Assembly: GCA_034509755.1 (NCBI GenBank)
Contig: CM067544.1
Span: forward strand, 10,271,501-10,335,500
Source: Anisodus tanguticus
Lineage: Eukaryota; Streptophyta; Magnoliopsida; Solanales; Solanaceae
Direction of reading: 5' to 3'
Length of the DNA: 64,000 bases
Under the pieces are notes generated by a model. The model saw only the letters and a list, made by a program, of their open reading frames with translations. It was not told where the DNA came from and ran no database searches. Position numbers and translations under genes: made by a program. Positions 1 to 11,486 of the stretch are shown in pieces (within the stretch, counting starts at the first letter, position 1; every line of letters begins with the position of its first letter).

Positions 1-302
1 GATAGATGCTCAGCAATTCTTCCAGAAAATTTAACAGAAATCTTGATAAGTTCTTAGAGTTTCTTCTTGATTTAAACCCTTTCTCTTGCAGACACGCCCT
101 GTTGCCGTCTGGCTCATGCCAATGAAAAGCAGGACATCATATTGACACATGTTTGTACATACAAAAGATGCAAGAATGAGAAACTTTGTTAAATCAGATA
201 GTGATCGTAAACTAGATCATTAGCATCCAAAGAAAAAATTCACAGTGTGCCATCCAAGTTTTCCCTAAATCTGATACTAGGAAAAGTCATGAATTAACTA
301 GT
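1..302. other. Downstream flank of the peroxidase gene, no gene seen
   Basis: AT-rich non-coding sequence directly after the stop codon of the peroxidase on the minus strand. It probably holds the 3' UTR of that gene. I see no exon, repeat or RNA gene in it. Confidence 0.4.
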
Positions 303-1565
303 CTACTCATTGATCAGAATTGAGATGGGAGCAACTGCGCCGAACTTCTCCTTTGACATCTTAGCCATGGCATGAGCAAACTCTGTCCCAAATATAGTCC
401 CGTCATCAAAAGAATAATCCTCCGCCACTGCAGCCGTCTTTTCATTAGCCATCAACTGTTGATCAGCAAACAGCAGCCCTCTTCCTCCCATCAAAGTCTT
501 GTAGTAGTGATTATCAAATGAAGCTGCAATTGAGGAAAATGTTGACACAGACAATCTCTGGGAGTATGACATAGCAGACTCACTCAGACCCTTAGCTGTA
601 TGTTCGAGGAACATATTATTGATGGTATTGTTATAGTGTGGACACTTCTGCTTCAGCTCTTCAAGAAAGTCAGGAGGAAGTGTTGGATCAGGTAAACCTG
701 TCCCCAAGAAATTACTGAGCCTTGGTCGAATGAATTCACAACCAATCCTCCCAATGTTATGTCCTCCTTCAGGTGATGAATGGAAAAATGAAAAGAAATT
801 TCAAAATATGTATATTCCAAAAAGAGGTGACATGTTTATGAAGATAGATTAGAGTAGTGGGATTAGAAAAATTACCCAGGAGTGCCACTGTCTCCCTCTC
901 ATCAAATCCTGAGCGAAACAGCCTATGAATTTCACTCATATTCCCATTTGGTCGTGGAATTTCGGCCATGGCCTTATCAAAAAATGACTCCTTACTGTCC
1001 CTTCTGCCCGTAAGTACAGGATAATACGGTCCACCAGCCTAAAATGTCAGAAAGCAGCATGTGAGAGGGTAGGCAGAATTTTAAAGATATAGTACTTGAG
1101 GATAAAAATCCAATTTGGTTCGAAAAGCTAGAAGATCCCATATATGCACTGTTTATGAATATCCATATCTTTATAAATGTGTTGTTAACATATGATACCA
1201 CTGGAGAATAGCCAGATTCTATTCTCTTAATTGCTCCTTGAATTGTTGAACAGGGAACACGAAACAGATACATGTAAAATACAAAGTAAGTACTAAGAGC
1301 AAGAATAAAGAAATCAGCAGAGAAACTTAAGGTGCTGGACTATAAGAAACAAAGGATATGGCCAAATACATACTAAAACTATGCCATCTCTTGTTGCTAG
1401 GACAAGGATATCAGAACAAGAGACAACCCCAGGGTATGTCTCCTCAATTTCATCCTTTATGGTGTCAATGAAATTGAAGCCTTTTAGCATCCTGTTCGGG
1501 ATGGTCTCACGTTCAACAGTCCCATTCTTATTATTGTCAGCTAGCAGAACAGATGCATCACAACC
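303..1565 (-). CDS. Class III peroxidase, peroxidase-48-like; exons 2-4, exon 1 not found
   Basis: Secreted haem peroxidases of this class oxidise phenolics with hydrogen peroxide in the wall or vacuole. Three exons read cleanly on the minus strand: 1374-1565, 876-1038 and 303-766. All have GT donors and AG acceptors in compatible phase and no internal stop. Exon 2 opens with GCDASVLLAD (calcium-binding Asp) and carries PGVVSCSDILVLATRDG. Exon 3 carries AGGPYYPVLTGRRDS and ends at the FDERETVALLG|G junction. Exon 4 begins with GGHNIG, which contains the proximal haem-ligand His, then FDNHYYKTLMGGRGLLFADQ and a normal C-terminal end. The ERETI, DGIVL, FDERETV and GHNIG blocks are what I know of the peroxidase-48 subgroup. 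The signal peptide and the distal-His FHDCF block, which belong in exon 1, were not found between 1566 and the copia element at 3015, so the copy is probably 5'-truncated and non-functional. The family is near certain; function is doubtful. Confidence 0.8.
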
Positions 1566-1890
1566 CTGAAAATCAATAGAACAGATAATTCATTGTCTGG
1601 AATCTCTACCTTATCAAAAAAAAAAAATCATTGTCTGGTTAACTGTTTTCACAATCAGCTCTAAGCTCCTTCTTTGCTTAATATCATTTCTTGACTTCCT
1701 TAGGACTCTAAAGGCTCACCCCTACTTTTTCAGACGTAATGTCATCCCGTCCTCTTTCTATTACCAAAGAAAAAGTGGGAAAGGGGTGTGGATACATACA
1801 CATAGGGATATAACTAAAGGCAAATATATGTGGAGAAATACATGTGTATACAACAACATACTAGTGAAATCACGCAACGTGGAGTTTGGG
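1566..1890. other. Intron or upstream sequence of the peroxidase, no feature
   Basis: Non-coding sequence upstream of peroxidase exon 2. I looked on the minus strand for a distal-His FHDCF motif and did not find one. Confidence 0.4.
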
Positions 1891-1985
1891 AGGATAGAGT
1901 GTACGCAGATTTTACCTCTACCTTGATAGGTAGAGCGGTTGTTTCTGAGAGACCCTCGGCTCAAGACAAAGCATGAGCACAAACA
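1891..1985 (-). mobile_element. RTE LINE / TS-SINE 3'-tail fragment
   Basis: On the minus strand this matches the tail seen at 21894-21959/32497-32580 and 52350-52486. It has the block for 'gccgagggtct', 'accgctctacct', then 'taccaaggtagaggtaaaatctgcgtac'-like sequence, with a small deletion and truncated before the TTG tail. It is a fragment with no evident target-site duplication. Confidence 0.65.
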
Positions 1986-2206
1986 AAGCAAAGGCAAAAG
2001 CAAAGCAAGAGAAACGGCGACTCGATTAATTTTTTTTAAGCAGTATGAAAATGCAGGTATCAAAAGTGAATAAGCCATGATAGCACGTTCTGAAAAAATA
2101 AGCAGTAACTAGCGCGGGTAAATAAGCTAAACAAAGTACACTAAAGAATACATAGCAGCAAAAATCAAACTACCGAGGACTATAAAGCAATACTGCGCAT
2201 ATTAGT

Positions 2207-2314
2207 ATGATAGGCTAAGTGGGCCTACAATAATAGCACTATATGATAGGTTAAGCGGGCCTACAATAATAACACTATATGATATGCTAAGCGGGCCTAC
2301 AATAATAACACTAT
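2207..2314. repeat. Tandem repeat, 36 bp x 3
   Basis: Three head-to-tail copies of a 36-bp unit starting 'atgataggctaagtgggc' and ending 'aataacactat'. There are only a few substitutions between copies, for example aggcta/aggtta/atgcta. Confidence 0.9.
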
Positions 2315-2618
2315 AACTACCAGTTTGCAAGTGTAAATAGGATTACGCTCGACTAACTACTATCCCTTCTACCATAATCCATGTCCTCCACAACCCCTAT
2401 ATCCAAGGTAATTTCATTAATAAATTGCACTGCGCCATATCCAATGTAGTTTTCCAAGTGAAATTTGGAGATGATAGAATATACACCGACGTTATTCCTA
2501 CCTTTATGAGATAGAAGGCTATTTTCGATTAATTGCAAAAAGCTAAAATATATTTTCCCCCAAAATGAATCGCTACCACAGCAAATTGTTCAAAGCATGT
2601 TGGAGCAGAACTTGTTCA

Positions 2619-2900
2619 GAATTCAAGTGAAAAATCATTCTCCCGCAATTCTCGAGCAACATCTGAAAAATAATAGATTTTGTCGTGCATCAAAAAAGAA
2701 ACACATGATTCATTCTCTCTCTGCACCAACGACAACTGACACCGAAGAAGACAACAAAAAGCAAAAGAAACATTTGACTTCCTCTGATGAAGAAAAAGAA
2801 GTCCAACTGAGCGACGTAACTCGCTCAAGCTGAAACAAAAACTGGAGCCACCGACTCTAGTAAAAATGAAATAAAGGTCACAAAAAAATGTCCTTCTCAT
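2619..2900 (-). pseudogene. Possible relic of peroxidase exon 1 (N-terminal part)
   Basis: The minus-strand frame reads ...YYFSDVARELRENDFSLEF and then meets a stop. The next bases would give TSSAPTCFEQF, which can be laid against the TSCPxAEQI region at the start of a mature class III peroxidase. After that the similarity ends and no distal-His block follows. It lies upstream of, and on the same strand as, the peroxidase exons and about 115 bp from the copia element, where a broken first exon would be expected. The match is short and may be chance. Confidence 0.25.
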
Positions 2901-3014
2901 TCTTTTTGTGAATATAATAGCTACGATTTAATAAATGTCTTCTCTTTTTCATCTTCCAGTATAACCTTTCCTTCCTTTTTGGTAAACACATTTGCAGGTT
3001 AACCAACTTCTTTT

Positions 3015-3695
3015 TGCAATCACTTTTGATGAGGAGGTGGGTTCACTCATATTTAATGAATTAAACACTAGCGTTCTGCATGTTAGATGCTATGTCTCTT
3101 CACACGTGCATAATCTACTAAGTGTGTAGATGACCGTAGGACCGAGAATCGCCAAATTTCATTGAGAAATGAAAAAGATATTGGTCCACGAAGTAAGGTG
3201 TTTGAGGCATGAAAATATGGTGTGGGACAAATCTACCACATCGGTGGAAAAATGAATAATTTCTCTCTTTATAAGTCTCTAAATTGGCTAAGTGTTTGGG
3301 ACCCCAAGGGGTATCCCATGTGTTTAAAGGAGGGAGGACCTAGATGTGCTTCGGTTCAAGGCTAAGCCCACACGCGCGCCGCCGCCGCCCGCTCGGGCTC
3401 GGGCTCGGGCTCGGGCGTGGGTCGTGGCTTTGGGCTTCTTCTGATAGACCCTCAGATTGTTTAATATTTACAGTTTGGTCCCTGAAATTTCTGGATTACA
3501 CCCTCCTTCAATGGCCATAAACAACCATGTACTTGGTTGTTTAATTCTCTCCTTCAATTGTCCGTTAACGTAAAAACATATATACGAGGCAATCTTGTCT
3601 TAAGGACAGAGTGTCATCACTCGACTCAGCACACAGTGGTAACAATCCAGATTTAGTATTTCTTGATTTCAGGTTATCAAGATTCAAGACTCAAT
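3015..3695 (+). repeat. 5' LTR of the old copia element
   Basis: From about 3045 it matches 7825-8929: 'catatttaatgaattaaacac', the 'gtagatgaccgtagg' block, 'ggaccccaaggggtatccca', and the end 'ggttatcaagattcaagact'. It lacks about 140 bp and about 300 bp present in the right LTR. At 3371-3420 it carries a GC-rich stretch with CTCGGG repeats. Confidence 0.85.
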
Positions 3696-3899
3696 CTGGA
3701 TATGGCTATGGTTTTCTGGTTGAAGAGAGTGATGATTATGTTGTTGAAGGTCAACGTGTTCATGGTGTCACCGCTCCTGAGAGTGGTGGGAACAAGCGCC
3801 CACGAGAGGCTGAGAATGTCAACTGGGACAAGAGGAGAAGGCTGAAGATGTGGTTCTATCTTGTAGCAGAAGGCCTATATCTGTCCCAGACAAAGGATC

Positions 3900-6800
3900 C
3901 GAATTATGGTAAGGAGGAAATGAACACTCAGTCCGACGAAGTGATTGAAGTGGGCCAGAATCCGAAATTGGGATAAGTAATTTTCCTTCCTTGTCAAAAA
4001 TAAGATTAAATGATGTCTGATTAAAAATAACTTAAAGTAAGGAGGAATATGAAAATGTTTTCCGAAATAATTTATATTCCTTACGCTTTAAAATCAGAAG
4101 TTTAATCTCATCTTCCTTCCCGTTTAAAGATTGGATTTTGTAAACGACTTAAAAAGATCCGTTCTTTTAAGTGTAATTATTAAAAGTGTGTAAAGTATGT
4201 TCGCACATACGAGGGAGAAAGATCCTCTGACTGTGCAAAAACTGTTACCACTCTTAAGTAAGCGCCAACAATTGTCTGGGCACCAATCATAAGGGAAGAA
4301 GACTAAAAGCTAAAGATGTTGAGTCTGTTACACTATTTGACAGAAGATCCTTCATAGGATGAAATTGAACACTCAGTCATACAAAGCCTACGGGCGACTA
4401 GAGTGGGCCAAAATTCCTTTGATATGATGATATTGGACACTCAGTCATACAAAGCCTCCGGGCGACTGGAGTGGTGCTAGAATTCACTTCATAGGAAAAG
4501 TAATGGACACCTAGTGTGGTGGGCCAGAGTTTTCAGGTCTTAAATGATCTAAAGGCCTAAAGAAAGGTAGAAAAGAAATTGGAAACTCAGTCGGCCAAAG
4601 CAACTGGAGTGGGCCAGAGTATTCAGATCACATATGATCCGGTTACACCCTAACCACGGGCAAGAGGTTGTTCATGTGAAGCAACGCCACCTCTAAAGTC
4701 AAAGGGGGTGGAGAGGTTGTCCTCAATAGGACTTCAGGGAATGGGATCACTCTCAGATGAGGTGATACATGTCCCAAACTTGGTTTAAGGGACGCTGTTG
4801 GTCAAGCTGGTTTGAGACTAGTCCAATAGGTCTACACTAACTAAGAATGGTACAATATGTCTGTAGCCAAATGAATGATATATTTGTAATATGTGCATCT
4901 ATGTCATCATAGATTAAGACACGTTAAATAGAAAGTCATTCAAAAGCTAACAAAGTTGAGATTGTTGCCTTCTGTTGACATAAACCCTCAAAATAAATAT
5001 AGGTAGGCGGAGAGGCAAAATCACTTTTCCAAATTCCGTCAAATGAATAGCGAAAGAAGCACCGCTCCTCTACAACTTAGTCACACCTACATGGGTGATT
5101 TGAAGTTTATACAAAATAGAGGGGGGAGACAAGTACTTTGTGACCATCGTTTATGATGGTACAACGTATTGTATCCTTTGTTTGTTGAAAAACAAAGATG
5201 AAGTTGATAAAGCGGATAAGGGCTACAAAGCAGAAGTTGAAAATCAACTAAGCCTACGGATTTGAGGAATTCGTAGTGATAGAGGGGGAGAATGTGAAGC
5301 ATCGTTGATGAAACGACTGCTCATTACTCACCTCAATCTAACGATGTTAGCCAAGCGCAAAGCCGTATGCCCAAAAGATGTGGGGCAAGGCGATCCTTAC
5401 CGCTAATGCGATTCTCAACAGAAATCCGCATAAGAATAAGGATAACCCTCCGTGTGAGATATGAAAAGGATCTCACATACAAATGTTGTGATGTGGGAAT
5501 ACCGAAAGAGGTCAAGTTGGACCTAAGACTGTAGATTGCATATCCACTGGATCTGCAAATAACCGTAGTGCTTATCGCCTCTTGGCGTCAAAGAATGCTG
5601 AATTCTTTGAAGATAACTTTCCTTGAGAAGGAAAAAGAAGTAATTGCTCGAGGTTAACAAGAACCCGTGAGGGCCTGACTGTCCGAAACTAGACGTTCCA
5701 CATCTACAGGACTCGAAAGTTGCTGACTATCCGGAACTTAATATTTCAAATCTACAGAACTCAGGGATTCTAGATATTGAACCGAGAAGGAGCAAAGAGG
5801 GGACAAAGACTTGTTCCAGGCCTTCTAGCTTATATGGTTGAGAACGAACCATGGACAATTAACAAATAATTGTCATCTCTAAAAGCGCTGCTTTGGAAAG
5901 AAGCTAAAGAGAGAAATAGATTCCATCATAAAGAATCATACTTGTGTACTGGTTGATCTTCCTCCGGTAAAAGAACCTTTGGGTTGTGAAAAAGAATACT
6001 CAAAAGTGAGTACAAAGTAGATGGATCTACTGACAAGTATAAGGCCTCGACTACTTGTACATGTGTTTCCCTGTGAATAGCTTAACATCCAGGGCCATTG
6101 CAGTCTTGCGTGGCATGGATGTTGAAACAGCCTTCCTAACCGGAGAGTTGGAAGGAGAGAATCAGAGTTGGTTTGCTGGATTATTGGGCTTCTTCCTGAA
6201 CTTTCATTTTGGTCCCTGAAATGTTTACATTTTGGTCCTGGAAGTTTTAGATAAAACATAAACAATGAATCTGACCACAGAAACATTGACTCTGAAGGTA
6301 GAAAGCCAACAATTGGAAAACCAATAATCTGAGAATGGAAGTTATATTGAAACAAAAGATATGGGTATCACAGATGACATCTTAGGAATTGGATTTCAAA
6401 GACATCTAACAGACTGGTCTAACTCCAAACTCAGTTGTGAGATAATTAACAGTCTCGTTGAAGCCACCAATGGATATGAATCATATAACTAATTAAAATC
6501 ATGGTGCACCCATATACAATGAGCGATATGCGCAGGTCACATGTAGTTCAATGTATTGTACACACTACAACCGACCTGGTATCGGCCTACAGATCAGATC
6601 AGTTGAACTAAGGTTCACTGATGATTTTAATAAATAATCAATAGAAGGCGTTAAGTTGGATATGACGATATTTGGAATATTCGCTTATCTACGGATTATG
6701 GTATTCTGGATGTCCAACGGTTCTGGAAGAACACAGTGATGCAAACTGGACATCAGATGTGAAGAACACTAAAGCCACAAGTAAATGTGTATGGTGGGTC

Positions 6801-7150
6801 TTGGAAAAACCTCTAAGCAAACTTGCATCGGCCGATTCATGATGGAATCAGAGTTTATCGCTTTATACAAAGCATGAAAGAAGTTGAGTAACTTCACGAC
6901 TCCTTAGATGACGCCCATTATTGAGAGAAACATGTGCCTTCAGCAGTTATACACTGTGGCTAGTTGTTCGGCTTTAGGAAGGACACGGATGACGGCGTCT
7001 GGACATATCTATCAAGATTTGTCGGAGACATAAGACCGTACGGAAGTTGATCATCACGGTGTCACTTCCTTGATTACTAATCAAAGGATATAGCGGACCC
7101 TTTTAACTAAGGGACAACCCGGAGATCAAGTGTTCTGCCTGTCTAAGTGA
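3900..7150 (+). pseudogene. Copia gag-pol remnant of the 3015-8929 element
   Basis: Readable islands in shifting plus frames. Integrase core lies at about 5090-5290: YFVTIVYDGTTYCILCLL followed by KNKDEVDKA and KAEVENQL. The start of reverse transcriptase lies at about 5950-6170: LVDLPPVKEPLGC, KVDGSTDKYKA and MDVETAFLTGELEGE. RNase H lies at about 6790-6880, around MMESEFIALYKA. The order is INT-RT-RH, as in Ty1-copia. Many stops and indels rule out function. I cannot identify a convincing gag in the first kilobase of the interior. Confidence 0.75.
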
Positions 7151-7801
7151 ATGAGCTTAAAACCCAAACAATACGAACTTTTGCGGTGGTAACCCAACCA
7201 TACTGATTGGAGATCCCAAGAAGTTGGTTTAATGGGAAAACTAAGCTGTAAAAAGGTTCAGTTGAGCGCTTCGGTGGAAGCAAGAGCACTTCGGATGATG
7301 ATTTTTGTAGGGAAACATGAATCCAAAGTTGTTCCCGCGATAGACATTAAAGTGCTACCTTCATTGTGGGTAAATGTTAAGCTTCCAAACCATTAACGAT
7401 CCTCAAACGGTTGAGGTTAAGGAAACTTTTAATGATTCCTAACACTTGTGAAGTGGGGTATAGCAGGATACCTTGTAGGAGATCACCTATTTAAGTGCGA
7501 GGACAGACCGCCTCAAATGAACGCACTTAAGAATCCAAGTGTGTCCACGGCCACAACGGACAAAACCATAAGAATGAAAACGAATAAGGAGAGTTATTGT
7601 GTTGGTATCATTGTCTTGGCTTACACTAAACACTGATGGTTCAAGACATCACGTTCACCGCGCAGTAAGTAAGTCCGATGGTACTCAACTAGGGAAGGTT
7701 CAAAGCAGAAACTACCTCTCCTGATGCAATATCTCTTCGCTGAAAGATTGCTGAAAGTAGGCACCTTGTGTGTGCGCCAAAATCTCCTTTCAAGAGGGGA
7801 T

Positions 7802-8929
7802 TGTTGGAAATTTGCCTTTGGTGGGGAGGTGCGTCCACCCATATTTAATGAATTAAACACTATGGTTCCGCATGTTGGAGGTTATGTCTCTTCAAACGTG
7901 CATAATCTACTAAGTGAGTAGATGACCGTAGGGCCAAGAATTATCAAATTTTATTGAGAAATGAAATAGATATTGGTCCACGAAGTAAGGTGTTTGAGGC
8001 ATGGAAATATGGTGTGGGACAAATATACCACATCGGTGGAAAAAGGAAGAATTGCTCTCTTTATAAGTCTCTAAATTGGCTAAGGGTTTGGGACCCCAAG
8101 GGGTATCCCATGTTTTTAAAGGAGGGAGGACCTAGATATGCTTGGGTTCAAGGCTAAGCCCACACGCCGCCCGCCCGTCCGTCCCGTCCGTCCGGTCTCG
8201 GGTCACGGGTCTTGGGTCTTGAGCTTCTTCTGATAGACCCCCAAATTATTTAATATTTACAGTTTGGTCCCTAGAGTTTTTGGAATGTTGAATTTGGGAA
8301 CGACGGAAGGCAGAAAGTTTCTGCCTACCATTGGAGTTGATTTTTGGGGGCGTTATTGTGCATTAACCAGCCATTACTTGGTTGATTAACTCCCTCCATT
8401 AACATCCATTACTTAACTGAATTACACCCTCCTTCAATGGCCATAAACAGTCATTACTTGGCTGTTTAATTCCCCTCCTTCAATGGCCTTTAACGACCAT
8501 GTCTTGGCAGTTGAGAGGTCTCCCCTTATGCTATATATTGATGCATTTTGGCTCAATTGTGGTGATGAAAAAAAGAGAGTGATTAGACACGAGATTACAC
8601 TATATATACAAAGACAAAACAGAAGAGAAAAACAACACACATTCTGTCCAGAAACAGTGTGTCAAAACAGAAACTCTTCCTTCCTTTTTCATTTCTTTAA
8701 CAAGTCGAATCATATTTGTTTTCTTCATCAGGATTAACCTATTTGCTTTGTAGTATTGATATTAAGTGTTGTTTTTATCTTGGGAGACTATTGTCCGTTA
8801 ACGTAAAAACATATATACGGGAAAATCCTATCTTAAGGACAGAGTGTCATCACTCGACTCAGCACACAGTGGTAACAATCCAGATTTAGTGTTTCTTGAT
8901 TTCAGGTTATCAAGATTCAAGACTCAACA
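7802..8929 (+). repeat. 3' LTR of the old copia element
   Basis: Begins 'tgttggaaatttgcc' after the purine tract and ends 'caagactcaaca'. It is the longer of the two LTR copies. At 8161-8195 it has a CCGCCCG/TCCGTCC stretch where the left LTR has CTCGGG repeats. Confidence 0.85.
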
Positions 8930-10335
8930 ACTTTGCGGCAGTTCTGAATTTTGGCAATTCGTTTATCCTTTCGAACACTTGTAATAGTTATTTACTTCCC
9001 GTACTGCTTTACATATTCCAACATGATATATTATTGTTGTTGTTGCAATCAATCGTAAAGTAAACATGTAAATTATTTAGATAAAAAAATTATCTCAATT
9101 GAAGCTTGCTCGTAAATCTTTCATTGAGGATAATAGTTTTGGGGGAGATTACACATGAGTACAATTTACACACATACATTGCAATAGAATGACACAATTA
9201 CGACTTTGCAAATCTGTAGCCCAAAAACAATAGGTCTAGGTTCAAAAAAGGAGCATTTTCTGTTTTTCTTTTATTGTGCAGATCTTTAAGCGTGAAAATT
9301 GGGTGATTATCCATTCCCCAAATTCGTAAATATTTTTATTCCGGCTATAATAAACGCAAATGCATGCGTAATATTCAACCCGAAATCCTAAAAAATTTCT
9401 TCTTCTCCAAGTTCAAAATAGTACAAATCAAAAACAAAAATAACAAAAAGTTGTTGCAAGTTCATGATGGCAAAGAAATCAACGAGGAAAGTCGATTTAT
9501 ATGAGATTGTTCGAGAAAAAATAAAAAATCACACAAACACAAATTTTAATTTCACATGTATAATTATGTATAACTTTGTACTAATAATGTGTAATAATAT
9601 ATACAGAAATATGAAAAAGATGAAGATGATAAAATAAATTAGTGATGTATAACAAAAATTACATACGCAATATACAACATAATACACTTATTATAATTTA
9701 TATAATGTTGTATAATAATGTATAGTATTGTATACAAAAATGAGTTTAGTCTTCAATTTCCCTTTTCAACTGGCATGATTCTCAAGACCTACATTAATCA
9801 AACTCAATTAACTCAATATTCTAGACTCAAGTAAATACAAGCTTTTTCAATGATATTTAATTTCACTCAATCCTTTTAGAGTAAGATTTTTCAGACCTGA
9901 ATTAAATTACGAGTAAGATACAGATATGAGTTAAACTTCGAGTAAGATTTTCAGATCTGAATTAAATTTCAACTAAGATTTTCAGATATGAAGTAAATTT
10001 CGAGCTTTGAAGCTTGAGTCTCGCGGCAACAATACTTTGAGATCCGCAGCTCCTTCAATGAAGTCCGAACTCCGAAGCTTCTTTAATGAAATCAGAGGGC
10101 AAGATGGGTAATTGTGTGTTATAGCTGTTGATGCTAATGCCTTTGACAATAGCTGTTGTCGATTTGAACAGCAAGGAGAACTGGATGTAGTCATTTTTTC
10201 ACTGGGGATCACACAAGTATTGTATTTAGTTTAGCTTATGAATGCTATAATCGATTTAGGATTAGCACAAATTCAGTGTAGTAATATCTGCCTGCCTAAT
10301 GCATTTGTGACACTGAACCGGTTAGTTCATGTTAT
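8930..10335. other. AT-rich intergenic DNA
   Basis: I see no exon or RNA gene. The part from about 9460 to 9770 is very AT-rich, with many 'tgtataat/gtatac' words. A degenerate tandem repeat at 9879-10001 is listed separately. Confidence 0.5.
9879..10001. repeat. Degenerate ~31-bp tandem repeat, 4 copies
   Basis: Units begin at 9879, 9911, 9940 and 9971. Each reads roughly 'gagtaagattttcagat' followed by 'ctgaattaaatttc', with scattered changes and small indels. Confidence 0.75.
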
Positions 10336-10344
10336 GTCTGTCCT

Positions 10345-10572
10345 TTTTTGTTGACGAAGGAATCACGCCATACATTCTCTCGAGTGCAAGCGCACAGTGA
10401 AAACCCCCGAATAACGCAATGATAGCGCGCAAACCACGTCGCCCGATTAACTACATTTGTCGAGTCATGTGTGCAAGCGACATGCGCCAACAAAGAAAGG
10501 TTTATGCAGGGGATCGAACTCGTGACCTTGCGGTCCCGCACTCTACTGCTACACCAACTTGGCTACCCTTGC
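10345..10572 (-). mobile_element. tRNA-derived SINE with target-site duplication
   Basis: On the minus strand the 5' end is tRNA-like. It has an A-box-like 'tagccaagttgg', then 'gggaccgcaaggtcac', then a B-box-like 'gagttcgatcc'. The 3' end is 'caacaaaaaa'. The 9-bp sequence 'gtctgtcct' (plus strand) lies on both sides, at 10336-10344 and 10573-10581, as expected for a target-site duplication. The body is 228 bp. There is no acceptor-stem closure, so it is not a tRNA gene. I cannot assign it to a named Solanaceae SINE family. Confidence 0.8.
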
Positions 10573-10935
10573 GTCTGTCCTGTGTTTGCTAACTGGGCAT
10601 CGGAGTGCCATGAATTTTCCGTTGTGCACATGATGGAGCACATCCGCACCCAGCATATGTTGGGTTAAGAAATGAAAACGACAAGTCAAATTATATACAA
10701 AGTGAGCCAAACTAGGTAAGAAAATAAAATGTGGGCTAAATTAGTAATTGTTACCTAAGAGTAATTAAGTCTAAAACTTATATTAACATGTTGATGTGAT
10801 TGAATATTTGCAATTGACGACACTACTTCATCATCTACCGGAACATAAATAAGAATTCCAAACACAAATGTCTTTGTTTTAGATCCGACCCGCCCTTCAA
10901 ACTCAGATCAGAACCCACGACAATAGCCGACTTCA

Positions 10936-10936
<1 letters not shown>

Positions 10937-10976
<40 letters not shown>
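10937..10976. repeat. (CT)n(GT)n microsatellite
   Basis: Twelve CT units are followed by eight GT units. It sits just before sequence with the look of a plant 5' leader ('aaaccctaaatcag'), 1.4 kb before the SHG1-like start codon, and may lie in the first exon of that transcript. Confidence 0.9.
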
Positions 10977-11105
10977 CCAAAGAAAACCCTAAATCAGTCT
11001 TATTAACCACCGGACAAAGGCCAATACCGGACTCTGCACTGTCACCCCATCTGAGAAAATAAGGCGAGTCGTTTCTGAATCCCTCAAATCAGTCTTGGCA
11101 ATGGG
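10977..11105 (+). promoter_or_regulatory. Possible 5' leader exon of the SHG1-like gene
   Basis: The coding sequence begins 11 bases after an AG acceptor ('gaacag' then 'gatattgacgATG'), so there should be an upstream non-coding exon. The CT-rich stretch followed by 'aaaaccctaaatcagtc' here looks like such a leader. The donor and transcription start are not determined. This is inference. Confidence 0.3.
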
Positions 11106-11390
11106 ATTCTAGCCTCTCTTAATTCTTTTGACGCAGACCCTAACTTTTCTATAAATTTCAAAGGTGAATTTTGTCCAGTTATAAGAAGGGTCTCAATTTC
11201 TTTTCTTAAGCTTCTAACTTACTGAACTCATGTGCACTCTCTTTTTAGCTACTTTCTTGTTCCAAACTAATTGATGACTCATGGGGTCTGTTTTGTTTTG
11301 TTTTTACATTCATAAAAGTCCTACTAATTTGGGATTCAAGAGCTACTAATAGACATCTGTTCAAAAGTGATTGCTGGTCTAGTAAACAAC

Positions 11391-11486
11391 CTCTCTAAGA
11401 TAGGGGTAAGGTCTGTGTACCCTCTACCTGAGACTCACTTGGTGGGATTATACTGGGTATGTTCTTTTTGTTGTTGTTGTTGTTGG
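11391..11486 (+). mobile_element. RTE LINE / TS-SINE tail fragment
   Basis: Contains 'ggggtaaggtctgtgtac', a degraded 'gtgggattatactgggtatg' block and a (TTG)n tail at about 11468-11486. These are the 3' hallmarks of the tail seen complete at 52350-52486. The 5' part is missing. Confidence 0.75.

Larger units (their letters stand above)
3015..8929 (+). mobile_element. Degenerate Ty1-copia retrotransposon with long LTRs
   Basis: Two related LTRs (3015-3695 and 7802-8929) bracket a 4.1 kb interior. The interior keeps fragments of integrase, reverse transcriptase and RNase H in the Ty1-copia order, all broken by stops and frameshifts. A purine stretch, 'aagagggga', lies just before the right LTR. 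The left LTR is shorter because of at least two internal deletions. The flanks give only a weak possible duplication (ctttt/ctttg). The LTRs have diverged strongly, so this is one of the older insertions in the window. Confidence 0.8.

Noticed and set aside
10500..10572. A tRNA gene on the minus strand
   Set aside because: A and B boxes are present, but there is no closing acceptor stem. The sequence continues into a SINE body with target duplications.
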